Shown here piece by piece: positions 1 to 10,225 of a stretch of DNA of 64,000 bases. The stretch lies in the NCBI GenBank assembly GCA_027485815.1, contig JAIXQE010000069.1:1-64000 (forward strand). Direction: 5' to 3'. The stretch is from Opitutaceae bacterium. GTDB lineage: Bacteria > Verrucomicrobiota > Verrucomicrobiia > Opitutales > Opitutaceae. How positions within the stretch are numbered: position 1 is the first letter of the stretch; every line of letters begins with the position of its first letter. Under the pieces are notes generated by a model. The model ran no database searches, was not told the DNA's origin, and saw only the letters and a list, made by a program, of their open reading frames with translations. Position numbers and translations under genes: made by a program.

Positions 1-2
1 GC

Positions 3-1874
<1,872 letters not shown>

Positions 1875-1896
1875 ACCGTCGGCTTAGTCCGAATAA

Positions 1897-1924
1897 AAAA
1901 GCCCCGTCTCAGGACGGGGCTTTT
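1897..1924. terminator. bidirectional intrinsic terminator between katG and the convergent downstream gene
   Basis: aaaagccccgtc-tcag-gacggggctttt; A-tract upstream and T-tract downstream, so U-rich on both strands. Confidence 0.85.
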
Positions 1925-1967
1925 GATTTTGGAGGGGCATCCTTTGGACTGCCCCTCCGGGCAACGT

Positions 1968-2879
1968 TCAGGGCTTGGCGGGCCGGGTCGGCGCGCTGAG
2001 CGGCGGACCGGCGGGGGCGGGCGGCGTGGCGGCGGGGGCCGCGGCCTGCAAGGCGCTGAGCTTCCGATCGATCTCGGCCATCTTGGAGACGAGGGTCTCC
2101 TCGACCTTCTTGCGGTCGCTGCTGCTGACGATGCTCAGGCTCGCGGCATCCTTGACCACGTTGGCGGGCAGGCTGAGCAGGCGCGTGATGATGCCCTGGT
2201 CCTTGAACGAACTCAGGTAGAGCGCCGTGATTTCGTGCGACAGCTTGAGGGCGTCCTGCGCGACCGCCTGCGTCTGCTGGAGGTTGTTGTTCAGCTGCTG
2301 GTTCTTCGCCAGCTCGGCCGTGAGCACGGAGCCGATCTGCTCGGAGACGCGCTCGCTGTAGCGGTTGATCGAGTCGCGGGTCAGGTTCTGGTCGCGCGCC
2401 ATCTCCGCCAGGATGGGCTGGATGCGCTCGGCCATCCGGCCGGAAACCTTGTCGACCTGCTCGGTCTGCTGGCGCTCGGCCTCTTCCGGGGACTTCGGGA
2501 GCGGGTTGAAGGGCATCACCTTCTTGGCGATGGCCTCCGCGAGCGCGTTCATCCGGTCGGTGTTCAACTTCTGGATCTCCTCGTCGGTGCGGAACATGTC
2601 GGCCTCGCGCTTGGCCACCGCGTCCCGCAGCAGCTTGTTGGTGGTCTCGATCTGCCGGCGGTTTTCCTCGGAGGCGGCCTTCAACGCGTCGTTGGCTTCG
2701 CGCAGCGGGGCCAGCTCGGCCTGCTGCTTGAGGGCCATCTGGGCGACGGTCTGCTGATGCAGCCAAAAGGCGGCGCCGATGACGAGGAGGGCGGTCAGGA
2801 TGATCGCCGGGATCTGTTCAGTGAATTTCTGCCACATATTCGAGGACGGTTGAGGTTCGGGAAGGGGATCGGTGTTCAT
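1968..2879 (-). CDS. hypothetical protein, one N-terminal TM segment plus long coiled-coil-like region
   Basis: 303 aa; hydrophobic IPAIILTALLVIGAAFWL then Q/E/A/L-rich heptad-like sequence. Confidence 0.75.
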   Translation of the reverse strand: MNTDPLPEPQPSSNMWQKFTEQIPAIILTALLVIGAAFWLHQQTVAQMALKQQAELAPLREANDALKAASEENRRQIETTNKLLRDAVAKREADMFRTDEEIQKLNTDRMNALAEAIAKKVMPFNPLPKSPEEAERQQTEQVDKVSGRMAERIQPILAEMARDQNLTRDSINRYSERVSEQIGSVLTAELAKNQQLNNNLQQTQAVAQDALKLSHEITALYLSSFKDQGIITRLLSLPANVVKDAASLSIVSSSDRKKVEETLVSKMAEIDRKLSALQAAAPAATPPAPAGPPLSAPTRPAKP

Positions 2880-2933
2880 CGCAGCGGGTGTTTTCCGGTT
2901 GTTTCAGCGGCCATCGGGGCCACGGTGGCGGCG

Positions 2934-3239
2934 ATGAGCCTCAACCGGAGCGAACAGCTGCTTTTTGATCATCTGCAAGCGCATAAGGAGGAAAGACAGC
3001 ACTGGCAGGGAAAGTTGCAGGCCGAGTCAGGAAAAATTTCCGATCCGCACGCGCGCGCCGCACGGCTGGACGCCGAGCTGCGGCGGTACGCCGCGGAACG
3101 CGCCACCCTGCGCCCGGGTGAGTTCCAACTTTCTCCGGGGCAGTCGCTTGGGAAGGTCAGTATGCGTAATTTGGCGGAATTATTGCTGCGGTTGTGGGGA
3201 TCCTCCGTGGCCCCGCGCCGTCCGCCGGCCGAAAATTGA
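2934..3239 (+). CDS. hypothetical protein (101 aa)
   Basis: Internal ATG of the 1923..3239 frame; MSLNRSEQLLFDHLQAHKEERQHWQGKLQAESGKISDPHARAARLDAELRRYAAERATL; divergent from the 1968-2879 gene. Confidence 0.55.
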   Translation: MSLNRSEQLLFDHLQAHKEERQHWQGKLQAESGKISDPHARAARLDAELRRYAAERATLRPGEFQLSPGQSLGKVSMRNLAELLLRLWGSSVAPRRPPAEN

Positions 3240-3286
3240 GGAAAAAATGCGTCCGCCACTGGAACTCCGGCCGTAAAGAGAGTACC

Positions 3287-3392
3287 AAGTCTGGCGCAAG
3301 ACTTCCTCCTCCGCCTAGCGGGGGAGGTTTTGGGGTAAGTAAGAAAGCAATGGGCGGACCGCTTAGGGGTAGGCGGTCCGCCCTCTTTCTTT
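3287..3392 (+). ncRNA. candidate structured small RNA or 3'UTR element (three consecutive hairpins)
   Basis: Stem 1 3287-3292/3299-3304; stem 2 3305-3314/3318-3327 (10 bp, one GU, loop cta); stem 3 3352-3362/3373-3383 (11 bp perfect) followed by tctttctttt. Confidence 0.45.
3352..3392 (+). terminator. intrinsic terminator
   Basis: gggcggaccgc-ttaggggtag-gcggtccgccc then tctttctttt. Confidence 0.75.
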
Positions 3393-3434
3393 TGTAGCGA
3401 AGGCCCCCCCCGCCGCGTGGGAATACGCGCCGCC

Positions 3435-5159
3435 TCAGCGTGCGGCCTTCGCCTCGTGGAAGTCCTGTGGACGGCCTGAGGGGGTCACGTAGCCGGCCCG
3501 CACGGTGAAGTCGCCGAAACGCTCCCCGGGGGTGCGTTCAGCCGCGTAACGGCGGATGATCGGACCGAGCAGCCCCAGCAAGTCGGTTTCCGGAACGTTG
3601 GCCCGGTAGAGGGCGTTCATCCGGGTGCCGTCGAAGGCCGCGCCGAGGTACAGGTTGTACTTGCCGGGCGACTTGCCGACCAGGCCGATCTCCGCGAGGA
3701 AGGGTCGCCCACAGCCGTTCGGGCAACCGGTGATGCGGAGGGTGACGGCGTCCCGCGACAGTCCGGCGGCGGCGAACTCCTGCTCGAGCAGGCTGACCAA
3801 TTCCGGCAGGTAGCGCTCGCTCTCGGCCAACGCGAGGCCGCAGGTCGGGAGGGCCACGCAGGAGAGGGCGTTCAACCGCAGGCCGGAGGCGTCGTTGGCG
3901 GTGGCCAGGCCATGGCGGGCGAGCAGGGCCTCGATGCGCGGTCGATCCTCGGCCGCGACGTTCGCGATGATGAGGTTCTGGTTGGCGGTCAGCCGCAGGT
4001 CGCCCTTGTGGGCGAGGGCGATTTCCCGGAGGGCGGTCTTGAGGCGGTAACCGGGTTCGTCCTTCACGCGGCCGCTAAGGATGAACAGGGTGAAGTGGCT
4101 GCGACCGTCCTGACCGGCCACCCAACCGTACCGATCGCCGGTGTGCGTGAACTGCCAGGGTCGCGGCGCGCCCAAGCGCTCGCCAAGGCGGGCCTCCACC
4201 TGGGTGCGGAACCAATCGAGCCCGCGGTCGGCAATCGTGTACTTCAGGCGCGCGTGCTTGCGATCGGTGCGATCACCGAAGTCCCGCTGCACGGTCACCA
4301 CGTGCTCCGCCACCGCGACGGCCTGCTCGGGGGTGCAGAAGCCAAGGACGTCGCCGAGGCGGGGGAATGTCTCCAGCTGGTTGTGCGACATTCCGAGGCC
4401 GCCGCCGACCGTCACATTGAAGCCGGCCAGCTTGCCGTCTGCTCCCGTGATGGCGATGTAGCCGAGATCCTGGGAGAACACATCCACGTCGTTGCTCGGG
4501 GGGACGGCCACGCCGATCTTGAATTTCCGCGGCAGGTACGTGCGGCCGTAGATGGGTTCCGCTTCCGGTTCGCCCCCGCCGACCAGTTCCTCGCCGACCC
4601 ACAGCTCGTGGTAGGCGCGGGAGCGGGGCAGGAGATGCGCGCTGATCGCGTTGGCGACCTGGTAGACCTGCGCGTGGAGCCCCGACTGCTCCGGGTTGGG
4701 GTTGCACATCACGTTCCGGTTCACGTCGCCGCAGGCGGCGAGGGTATCGAGGAGGGCGCGGTTCATCCCGTTGATCGCCCGCCACAGGTCCCCCTTGACG
4801 ATGCCGTGGAATTGAAAGGCCTGGCGGGTCGTGAGCTTCAGCGTGCCGTTGGCGCGCTCGTCCGCGAGGGTGTCCAAGGCGAGCCACTGGGCGGGGGTGC
4901 AGACGCCGCCCGGGAGCCGCACGCGGGCCATGAAGGAGAAGGCCTTCTCGCGGCCCTCGCGGCGGCGGGCATTGCGCTGGTCGCGATCATCCTGGGCGTA
5001 AATGCCGTGGAACTTGGTGAGCTGGGCGCTCTCCTCCGTGATCCCGCCGGTCGAATGATCCGCAAGGTCGCGGAGGATGTTGCCGCGGAGAAAATTGCTC
5101 TCGGACTTCAGCTGTTCGTTCTTGTGCAGCGGGGCGGAGGGGGCGGACGGAGTGCTCAT
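3435..5159 (-). CDS. cysI: assimilatory sulfite reductase hemoprotein subunit (nitrite/sulfite reductase family)
   Basis: 574 aa; siroheme/4Fe-4S motifs CVALPTCGLALAE and TGCPNGCGRPFLAEIGLVGKSPGKYNLYLGA. Confidence 0.93.
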   Translation of the reverse strand: MSTPSAPSAPLHKNEQLKSESNFLRGNILRDLADHSTGGITEESAQLTKFHGIYAQDDRDQRNARRREGREKAFSFMARVRLPGGVCTPAQWLALDTLADERANGTLKLTTRQAFQFHGIVKGDLWRAINGMNRALLDTLAACGDVNRNVMCNPNPEQSGLHAQVYQVANAISAHLLPRSRAYHELWVGEELVGGGEPEAEPIYGRTYLPRKFKIGVAVPPSNDVDVFSQDLGYIAITGADGKLAGFNVTVGGGLGMSHNQLETFPRLGDVLGFCTPEQAVAVAEHVVTVQRDFGDRTDRKHARLKYTIADRGLDWFRTQVEARLGERLGAPRPWQFTHTGDRYGWVAGQDGRSHFTLFILSGRVKDEPGYRLKTALREIALAHKGDLRLTANQNLIIANVAAEDRPRIEALLARHGLATANDASGLRLNALSCVALPTCGLALAESERYLPELVSLLEQEFAAAGLSRDAVTLRITGCPNGCGRPFLAEIGLVGKSPGKYNLYLGAAFDGTRMNALYRANVPETDLLGLLGPIIRRYAAERTPGERFGDFTVRAGYVTPSGRPQDFHEAKAAR

Positions 5160-5167
5160 GGGCGGTT

Positions 5168-5944
5168 TCAGGAAAGGGAGGAAGGGGAGGGCGGGGGAAG
5201 GGTGGCGGCCAGCGCGGCGAGCGCGAGGGGGTGCGTGCCGATCAGGTCAGTGCAGCGCGTGCGGGCCGGGGAGGCGGCGCAGATTTCCGCAATATCACCG
5301 CCCGGCCCCGCGTGCCGGCCGGGAGAGAGAAACAGCAGCGCCACGACGACGTCGCGGCCCACGTGCGCCGGCTGGGCGAGGACCTCGGCCAACAGCGGGG
5401 GATGCTCCCCCTCCATCGAGGACGCCAAGGGGGGCGGAAAATCCGGGCCCAGTTCCCTCGCTACCTCCGCGGCCAAGCGGTCCCGCAAGGCCGCCGAGGC
5501 CGGGGACGGCCCACCATGGTCGACCAGCACCACGGGTGGCGCAACGAGGTTCGCGGCGAGCGCCGCTTCGCGCACCCGGGCGGCCACGATCCGCGGAATC
5601 ACGCCCAAGTCGGCCAAGCCGGGTCCAAAGTTGAAGGTGAACGGGCCGAGCTCCGCCTGCAGTTGCTCGAGGTCGCGCCGCAAGGCGGAGCCGATCGCCC
5701 CCTGCGGACTGATGAAGAAGGGAACGATCTGGAAGTCACGCCGGCCGCGGGCGATTTGCTGCCGGATGAAGGGGCCGAGTGTGTCGGCCAGCCGCCCCTC
5801 CAGGCGCTCCGCGGGAATGCGGTCGCTGTGCTTCCAGGAAACCGGCGCCACCGCTTGGCCCGCCGCCGCCTCGAGCGCGGCGGCCACCCGGCGCAGGTTC
5901 AACGTGGCGGCGGGTTCCAGGGAACCGTTGTCCACCAGCAGCAT
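5168..5944 (-). CDS. CbiX/SirB-family sirohydrochlorin chelatase
   Basis: MLLVDNGSLEPAATLNLRRVAAAL...; TGATG overlap with the upstream cobA stop sets the start at 5944; duplicated CbiX-like halves. Confidence 0.75.
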   Translation of the reverse strand: MLLVDNGSLEPAATLNLRRVAAALEAAAGQAVAPVSWKHSDRIPAERLEGRLADTLGPFIRQQIARGRRDFQIVPFFISPQGAIGSALRRDLEQLQAELGPFTFNFGPGLADLGVIPRIVAARVREAALAANLVAPPVVLVDHGGPSPASAALRDRLAAEVARELGPDFPPPLASSMEGEHPPLLAEVLAQPAHVGRDVVVALLFLSPGRHAGPGGDIAEICAASPARTRCTDLIGTHPLALAALAATLPPPSPSSLS

Positions 5945-6759
5945 CACGGGAGTGCGAGTTCCGCGGCGCTGCATTGCTGCAGCACGTCCGCCAGGCTGAC
6001 CACTTCGCCGATGATGACGATCGCCGGCGCCGTGAACCCGCCCTCTTCCGCCTCGCGGGCGATCCGGCCCAGGGAGGACGTCCAAAGTCGCTGCGCCGGC
6101 GTCGTGGCCGCCTGGACCACCGCGGCCGGGGTTTCCGCCGCAAGGCCCCCCGCCAGCAGGCGCCGGGTGATGGACTCGAGATTCTTCATCCCCATGTAGA
6201 CGCAAAGCGTCGCGCCGAGCCGGGCATACTCCTCCCAAGGTACCGCGGACTCCGCCTTCCCGGGCTCCTCGTGGCCCGTCAGGAAGATCACCCCGGAGGC
6301 AAGGCGCCGGTGCGTCAACGGAATGCCCGCCTCCGCGGCGGCGCCGAAGGCGGAGGTGACCCCGGGCACGATTGAGCACGGGATGCCCGCCGCGGCCAGG
6401 GCCTCCAGTTCCTCCCCGCCGCGCCCGAAGATGAACGGGTCTCCGCCCTTCAGCCGCACCACGTTCCGCCCTTGGCGGGCGAGGGCGACCAGCGTTTCCT
6501 CGATCCGATGCTGGGGGCAGCAGAATCCGCCCCCCTTCTTGCCGACAAAGACGCGCTCGGTGGTGGCGGGGATCAAGGCCAGGATTCCCTCCGCCACCAG
6601 GTGGTCGTGAACGACCACGTCAGCCTCCTGCAGCAACCGCAACGCCTTGAGGGTGAGAAGGTCCGGGTCGCCGGGTCCCGCGCCGACGAGGTGGACGCGT
6701 CCACGGGCGGGGCGGTCTGGAGCAAGCGAAGGGGCGGGCGGATTCACAGAGTGGCGCAA
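5944..6759 (-). CDS. cobA: uroporphyrinogen-III C-methyltransferase
   Basis: 271 aa; VHLVGAGPGDPDLLTLKALRLLQEADVVVHDHLV, VVRLKGGDPFIFGRGGEE, GVTSAFGAAAEAGIPLTHR. Confidence 0.95.
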   Translation of the reverse strand: MRHSVNPPAPSLAPDRPARGRVHLVGAGPGDPDLLTLKALRLLQEADVVVHDHLVAEGILALIPATTERVFVGKKGGGFCCPQHRIEETLVALARQGRNVVRLKGGDPFIFGRGGEELEALAAAGIPCSIVPGVTSAFGAAAEAGIPLTHRRLASGVIFLTGHEEPGKAESAVPWEEYARLGATLCVYMGMKNLESITRRLLAGGLAAETPAAVVQAATTPAQRLWTSSLGRIAREAEEGGFTAPAIVIIGEVVSLADVLQQCSAAELALP

Positions 6760-6798
6760 CGGGTTGCAGGAAAGGAAGTCGGACGATTGCGGGAAGCT

Positions 6799-6840
6799 TA
6801 AAGGATTAAAGCAGATAAAATGACTAAAGTACTAATATTT
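6799..6840. promoter_or_regulatory. AT-rich island with iterated TAAAR in the divergent sulfur-gene intergenic region
   Basis: taaag at 6799, 6807 and 6825, taaaa at 6816, taata at 6833; 8-9 bp spacing between divergent cobA and cysH. Confidence 0.45.
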
Positions 6841-6887
6841 CGCTTTACCCGGGTGCCAGGGCGCGCCTTTGCTCCTCGCTTCACGCG

Positions 6888-7544
6888 ATGAACCCGTCCG
6901 ATTTGGAACGCTGGAACCAGGAACTCCGCTCGCAAACCCCGAGCGACATTGTGCGCTGGGCGCTGGCCCGGGCGGAAGGCCGGGCGTTGGTGTCGACCAA
7001 CTTTCGCCCCTACGAGGCCGCCCTGCTCCATCTGGTGGTCCGCGAACAGCCGGATCTTCCCGTGCTCTGGGTGGACCACGGCTACAATCGGCCGGCCACG
7101 TACCGGCACGCCGAGGACCTGCGCCTCCGTCTGAATCTCAATCTGAAGGCTTACCTGCCGCGGATGACGGCCGCGCACCGCGATGCGCTGCACGGCGCGG
7201 TGCCCACGCCCGAGGACGAACCCGGCCTGAAGCGCTTCAGCGCGGTGATGAAGCTGGAGCCCTTCCAGCGCGGAATGCGCGAATTGGCCCCGACCGTCTG
7301 GCTCACCGCCCTGCGCAAGGTGCAGAACCCCGGGCGCGCGGAACTCGACATCGTCTCGCGGGACGGGAATTTCGGCACGTTAAAGGTCAGCCCTTTCTTC
7401 CACGCCTCGGACGCCGAAATGGACGCCTACCTCGCGCGCCACGGATTGCCCAATGAATGGGATTACTTCGACCCGGCGAAGGCGGACGAGAAACGGGAGT
7501 GCGGGTTGCACGCGGCGTGGGGCCGCAACGCCGTTTCCGCCTGA
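6888..7544 (+). CDS. cysH: phosphoadenylylsulfate reductase family protein
   Basis: 218 aa; ALVSTNFRPYEAALLHLVVREQPDLPVLWVDHGYNRPATYRHAEDL; C-terminal ECGLH. Confidence 0.9.
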   Translation: MNPSDLERWNQELRSQTPSDIVRWALARAEGRALVSTNFRPYEAALLHLVVREQPDLPVLWVDHGYNRPATYRHAEDLRLRLNLNLKAYLPRMTAAHRDALHGAVPTPEDEPGLKRFSAVMKLEPFQRGMRELAPTVWLTALRKVQNPGRAELDIVSRDGNFGTLKVSPFFHASDAEMDAYLARHGLPNEWDYFDPAKADEKRECGLHAAWGRNAVSA

Positions 7545-7560
7545 GCCCAGGGCGCCGCTC

Positions 7561-8463
7561 ATGAACAGCTACCATCTGGACCACCTCCAACACCTCGAGA
7601 CGGAGGCCATCCACATCCTCCGCGAGGTGGCGGGAGAATTCGAACGGCCGGCCCTCCTGTTCTCCGGGGGCAAGGACTCGATCTGCCTCCTGCGGCTCGC
7701 GGAAAAGGCATTCCGGCCGGCGGAACTGCCGCTGCCCTTCCTGAACGTCGACACCGGGCACCATTTCCCGGAGTTGAACGAGTTCCGCGACCGCCGCGCG
7801 GCGGAGCTGGGGGCCCGCCTCATCGTGCGCACGGTGGAGGACGCCCTGGCGCGCGGGATCGCGCAGGCCGCGCCGGGGGAGGTCAGCCGCAACCGGCTCC
7901 AGATCCCGACGCTGCTGGCCGCCATCGAGGAGTTCCGCTTCGACTGCTGCATCGGCGGCGCGCGCCGCGACGAGGAGAAGGCCCGCGCCAAGGAACGCTT
8001 CTTCAGCTTTCGCGACGCGTTCGGCCAATGGGACCCGAAGAATCAGCGGCCGGAGATCTGGAACCTCTACAACGCCCGCCTGAACTCCGGGGAGAACATG
8101 CGGGTCTTCCCGCTCAGCAACTGGACCGAGATGGATGTGTGGGAATACATCCGCCGCGAGCGGCTGGAGGTGCCCTCGATCTACTTCAGCCACCGTCGCC
8201 GCTGCGTTCGCCGCGGCGGGCAATGGCTGCCGGCGAACGATCTGGTCCCACCCAAGCCCGGCGAGGAGGTGCGGGAACTCACGGTGCGGGTGCGCACCAT
8301 CGGGGACATCATCAGCACGGGTTGCGTGGAGTCCCCGGCGACCACCGTGGACGACATCATCGCGGAGATCGCGGCGGCGCGTGTCACCGAGCGCGGCTCG
8401 CGCGCGGACGATAAGGCCTCCGAGGCCGCGATGGAGGACCGCAAGAAGGCGGGCTATTTCTGA
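7561..8463 (+). CDS. cysD: sulfate adenylyltransferase subunit 2
   Basis: MNSYHLDHLQHLETEAIHILREVAGEFERPALLFSGGKDS; GGARRDEEKARAKERFFSFRDAFGQWDPKNQRPEIWNLYN. Confidence 0.97.
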   Translation: MNSYHLDHLQHLETEAIHILREVAGEFERPALLFSGGKDSICLLRLAEKAFRPAELPLPFLNVDTGHHFPELNEFRDRRAAELGARLIVRTVEDALARGIAQAAPGEVSRNRLQIPTLLAAIEEFRFDCCIGGARRDEEKARAKERFFSFRDAFGQWDPKNQRPEIWNLYNARLNSGENMRVFPLSNWTEMDVWEYIRRERLEVPSIYFSHRRRCVRRGGQWLPANDLVPPKPGEEVRELTVRVRTIGDIISTGCVESPATTVDDIIAEIAAARVTERGSRADDKASEAAMEDRKKAGYF

Positions 8464-8464
8464 G

Positions 8465-9799
8465 ATGCCGTCGATGAACGATTCCCCTTCCACTTCCGTG
8501 CCGGTCGACATCCTGCGCTTCAACACCTGCGGCAGCGTCGACGACGGCAAGTCCACCCTCATCGGCCGCCTCCTCTACGACTCGAAGTCGCTGATGGAGG
8601 ACCAGATTGAGGCCCTCGAGCGCTCCGCCGACATCACTGGCGGCGGGCAGATCAACCTGGCGAATCTCACCGATGGCCTCCGGGCCGAGCGCGAGCAGGG
8701 CATCACGATCGACGTGGCCTACCGCTACTTCGCGACCCCGCGGCGGAAGTTCATCATCGCCGACACCCCGGGACACGTGCAGTACACGCGGAACATGGTC
8801 ACGGGGGCCTCGACGGCCAACCTGTCCATCGTGCTGGTGGACGCCCGGGCTGGCGTGATCGAGCAAAGCCGCCGGCACACCGCAATCGCCTCCCTGCTGC
8901 GCATCCCGCACCTGGTGGTGGCGGTGAACAAGATGGATCTGGTCGGCTGGAGCGAGCAGCGCTTCCGGGAGATCCGGGCGCAGTTCGAGGAATTCCTGCC
9001 CCGCCTCGCGATCCAGGACGTGAAGTTCATTCCCCTGAGCGCGCTCAATGGCGACAACGTCGTCGAGCCGTCGCCGCACACCCCGTGGTATGTCGGCCCG
9101 ACCCTGCTGGGGCACCTCGAGACGGTGCACATCGCCAGCGACTGGAATCTCCGCGGCTTCCGCCTGCCCATCCAGTGGGTTAACCGGCCCAATGCGCCAA
9201 AGGATCCGGCCCTCCACGATTTCCGCGGCTTCAGCGGTCAGATCGCCGGCGGGGTGGTCCGCCGCGGGCAACGCGTGCTCGCCCTCCCGGCCGGCCTGCC
9301 CTCCACGGTGAAGCAGATCTGGACTTACGACGGCGCGGTGGAAGAGGCCTTCTGTCCACAGTCGGTGACGGTGGTGCTGGAGGATGACATCGACGTCAGC
9401 CGAGGTAGCATGCTCGTCGGATTGGAGGAGCGGCCCGGCTTTGGCACCGACCTCCGTGCCAACGTGTGCTGGATGCACGCGCGCCCGCTGCAAGCCGGGC
9501 GCAAGTACCTGCTCAAGCACACGAGCCACACGGTGCAGGCGGTGGTGACCGAGGTTGTCTCGCGGCTCGATATGGGCTCGCTCGAAGTCCAGCCGGCGCC
9601 GGCGCAACTGGCGATGAACGACATTGGAGAAATCCGGGTGCGCACCGCCCGGCCCCTGTTCCATGACGCCTATGGGGTCAACCGGCTCACGGGTTCGTTC
9701 ATTTTGATCGAACCGGGCACCAATGCCACGGTGGCGGCCGGGATGCTGCAGGCCTCCAGCGAGACTGTCCGGCCCGAGGGGGCCGAGTACCAGATCTGA
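8465..9799 (+). CDS. cysN: sulfate adenylyltransferase subunit 1 (GTPase)
   Basis: FNTCGSVDDGKSTLIGRLLYDSK, DTPGHVQYTRNMVTGAS, NKMDL; ends without an APS kinase domain. Confidence 0.96.
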   Translation: MPSMNDSPSTSVPVDILRFNTCGSVDDGKSTLIGRLLYDSKSLMEDQIEALERSADITGGGQINLANLTDGLRAEREQGITIDVAYRYFATPRRKFIIADTPGHVQYTRNMVTGASTANLSIVLVDARAGVIEQSRRHTAIASLLRIPHLVVAVNKMDLVGWSEQRFREIRAQFEEFLPRLAIQDVKFIPLSALNGDNVVEPSPHTPWYVGPTLLGHLETVHIASDWNLRGFRLPIQWVNRPNAPKDPALHDFRGFSGQIAGGVVRRGQRVLALPAGLPSTVKQIWTYDGAVEEAFCPQSVTVVLEDDIDVSRGSMLVGLEERPGFGTDLRANVCWMHARPLQAGRKYLLKHTSHTVQAVVTEVVSRLDMGSLEVQPAPAQLAMNDIGEIRVRTARPLFHDAYGVNRLTGSFILIEPGTNATVAAGMLQASSETVRPEGAEYQI

Positions 9800-9811
9800 A
9801 CCGGGCCCCCG

Positions 9812-10225
9812 ATGAAGATCTCCGCGCAGCTGGATTACGCCTGCCGGGTGCTGGCCGAATTGGGCCGGCTCCACGGCAGCGGCACTCCGGCCCGCGGGGA
9901 ACATTTGGCCGAGGTGGAGGCGGTGCCGCCCCCCTTCCTGGCGCAAATTCTGCAGAAGCTCCGGCACGCCGGCCTCATCGTCAGCCGCCGAGGAATTCAG
10001 GGAGGATATGCGCTCGCCCGCCCGCCGGCTGAAATCTCGGTCCTGGACATCCTGATGGCCGTGGAAGGCCAAGCACTGCAGCTGGGTGGCAGCGCCGAGG
10101 GACGCAGCGGACGGCGCGTGCGCCAGGTATGGATCGACCTGGGGACATTGATGGAGGCGCGGCTGCGCGCCACCACCCTCGACCAACTCGTCGCCCGCGA
10201 GGCGGCCGAGATGTACTACATCTGA
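9812..10225 (+). CDS. Rrf2-family transcriptional regulator
   Basis: 137 aa; MKISAQLDYACRVLAELGRL...LAQILQKLRHAGLIVSRRGIQGGYALARPPAEISVLDIL. Confidence 0.9.
   Translation: MKISAQLDYACRVLAELGRLHGSGTPARGEHLAEVEAVPPPFLAQILQKLRHAGLIVSRRGIQGGYALARPPAEISVLDILMAVEGQALQLGGSAEGRSGRRVRQVWIDLGTLMEARLRATTLDQLVAREAAEMYYI

Noticed and set aside
8384-10186. 600-aa minus-strand ORF
   Set aside because: Antisense to cysN and rrf2, both clearly homologous to known families.
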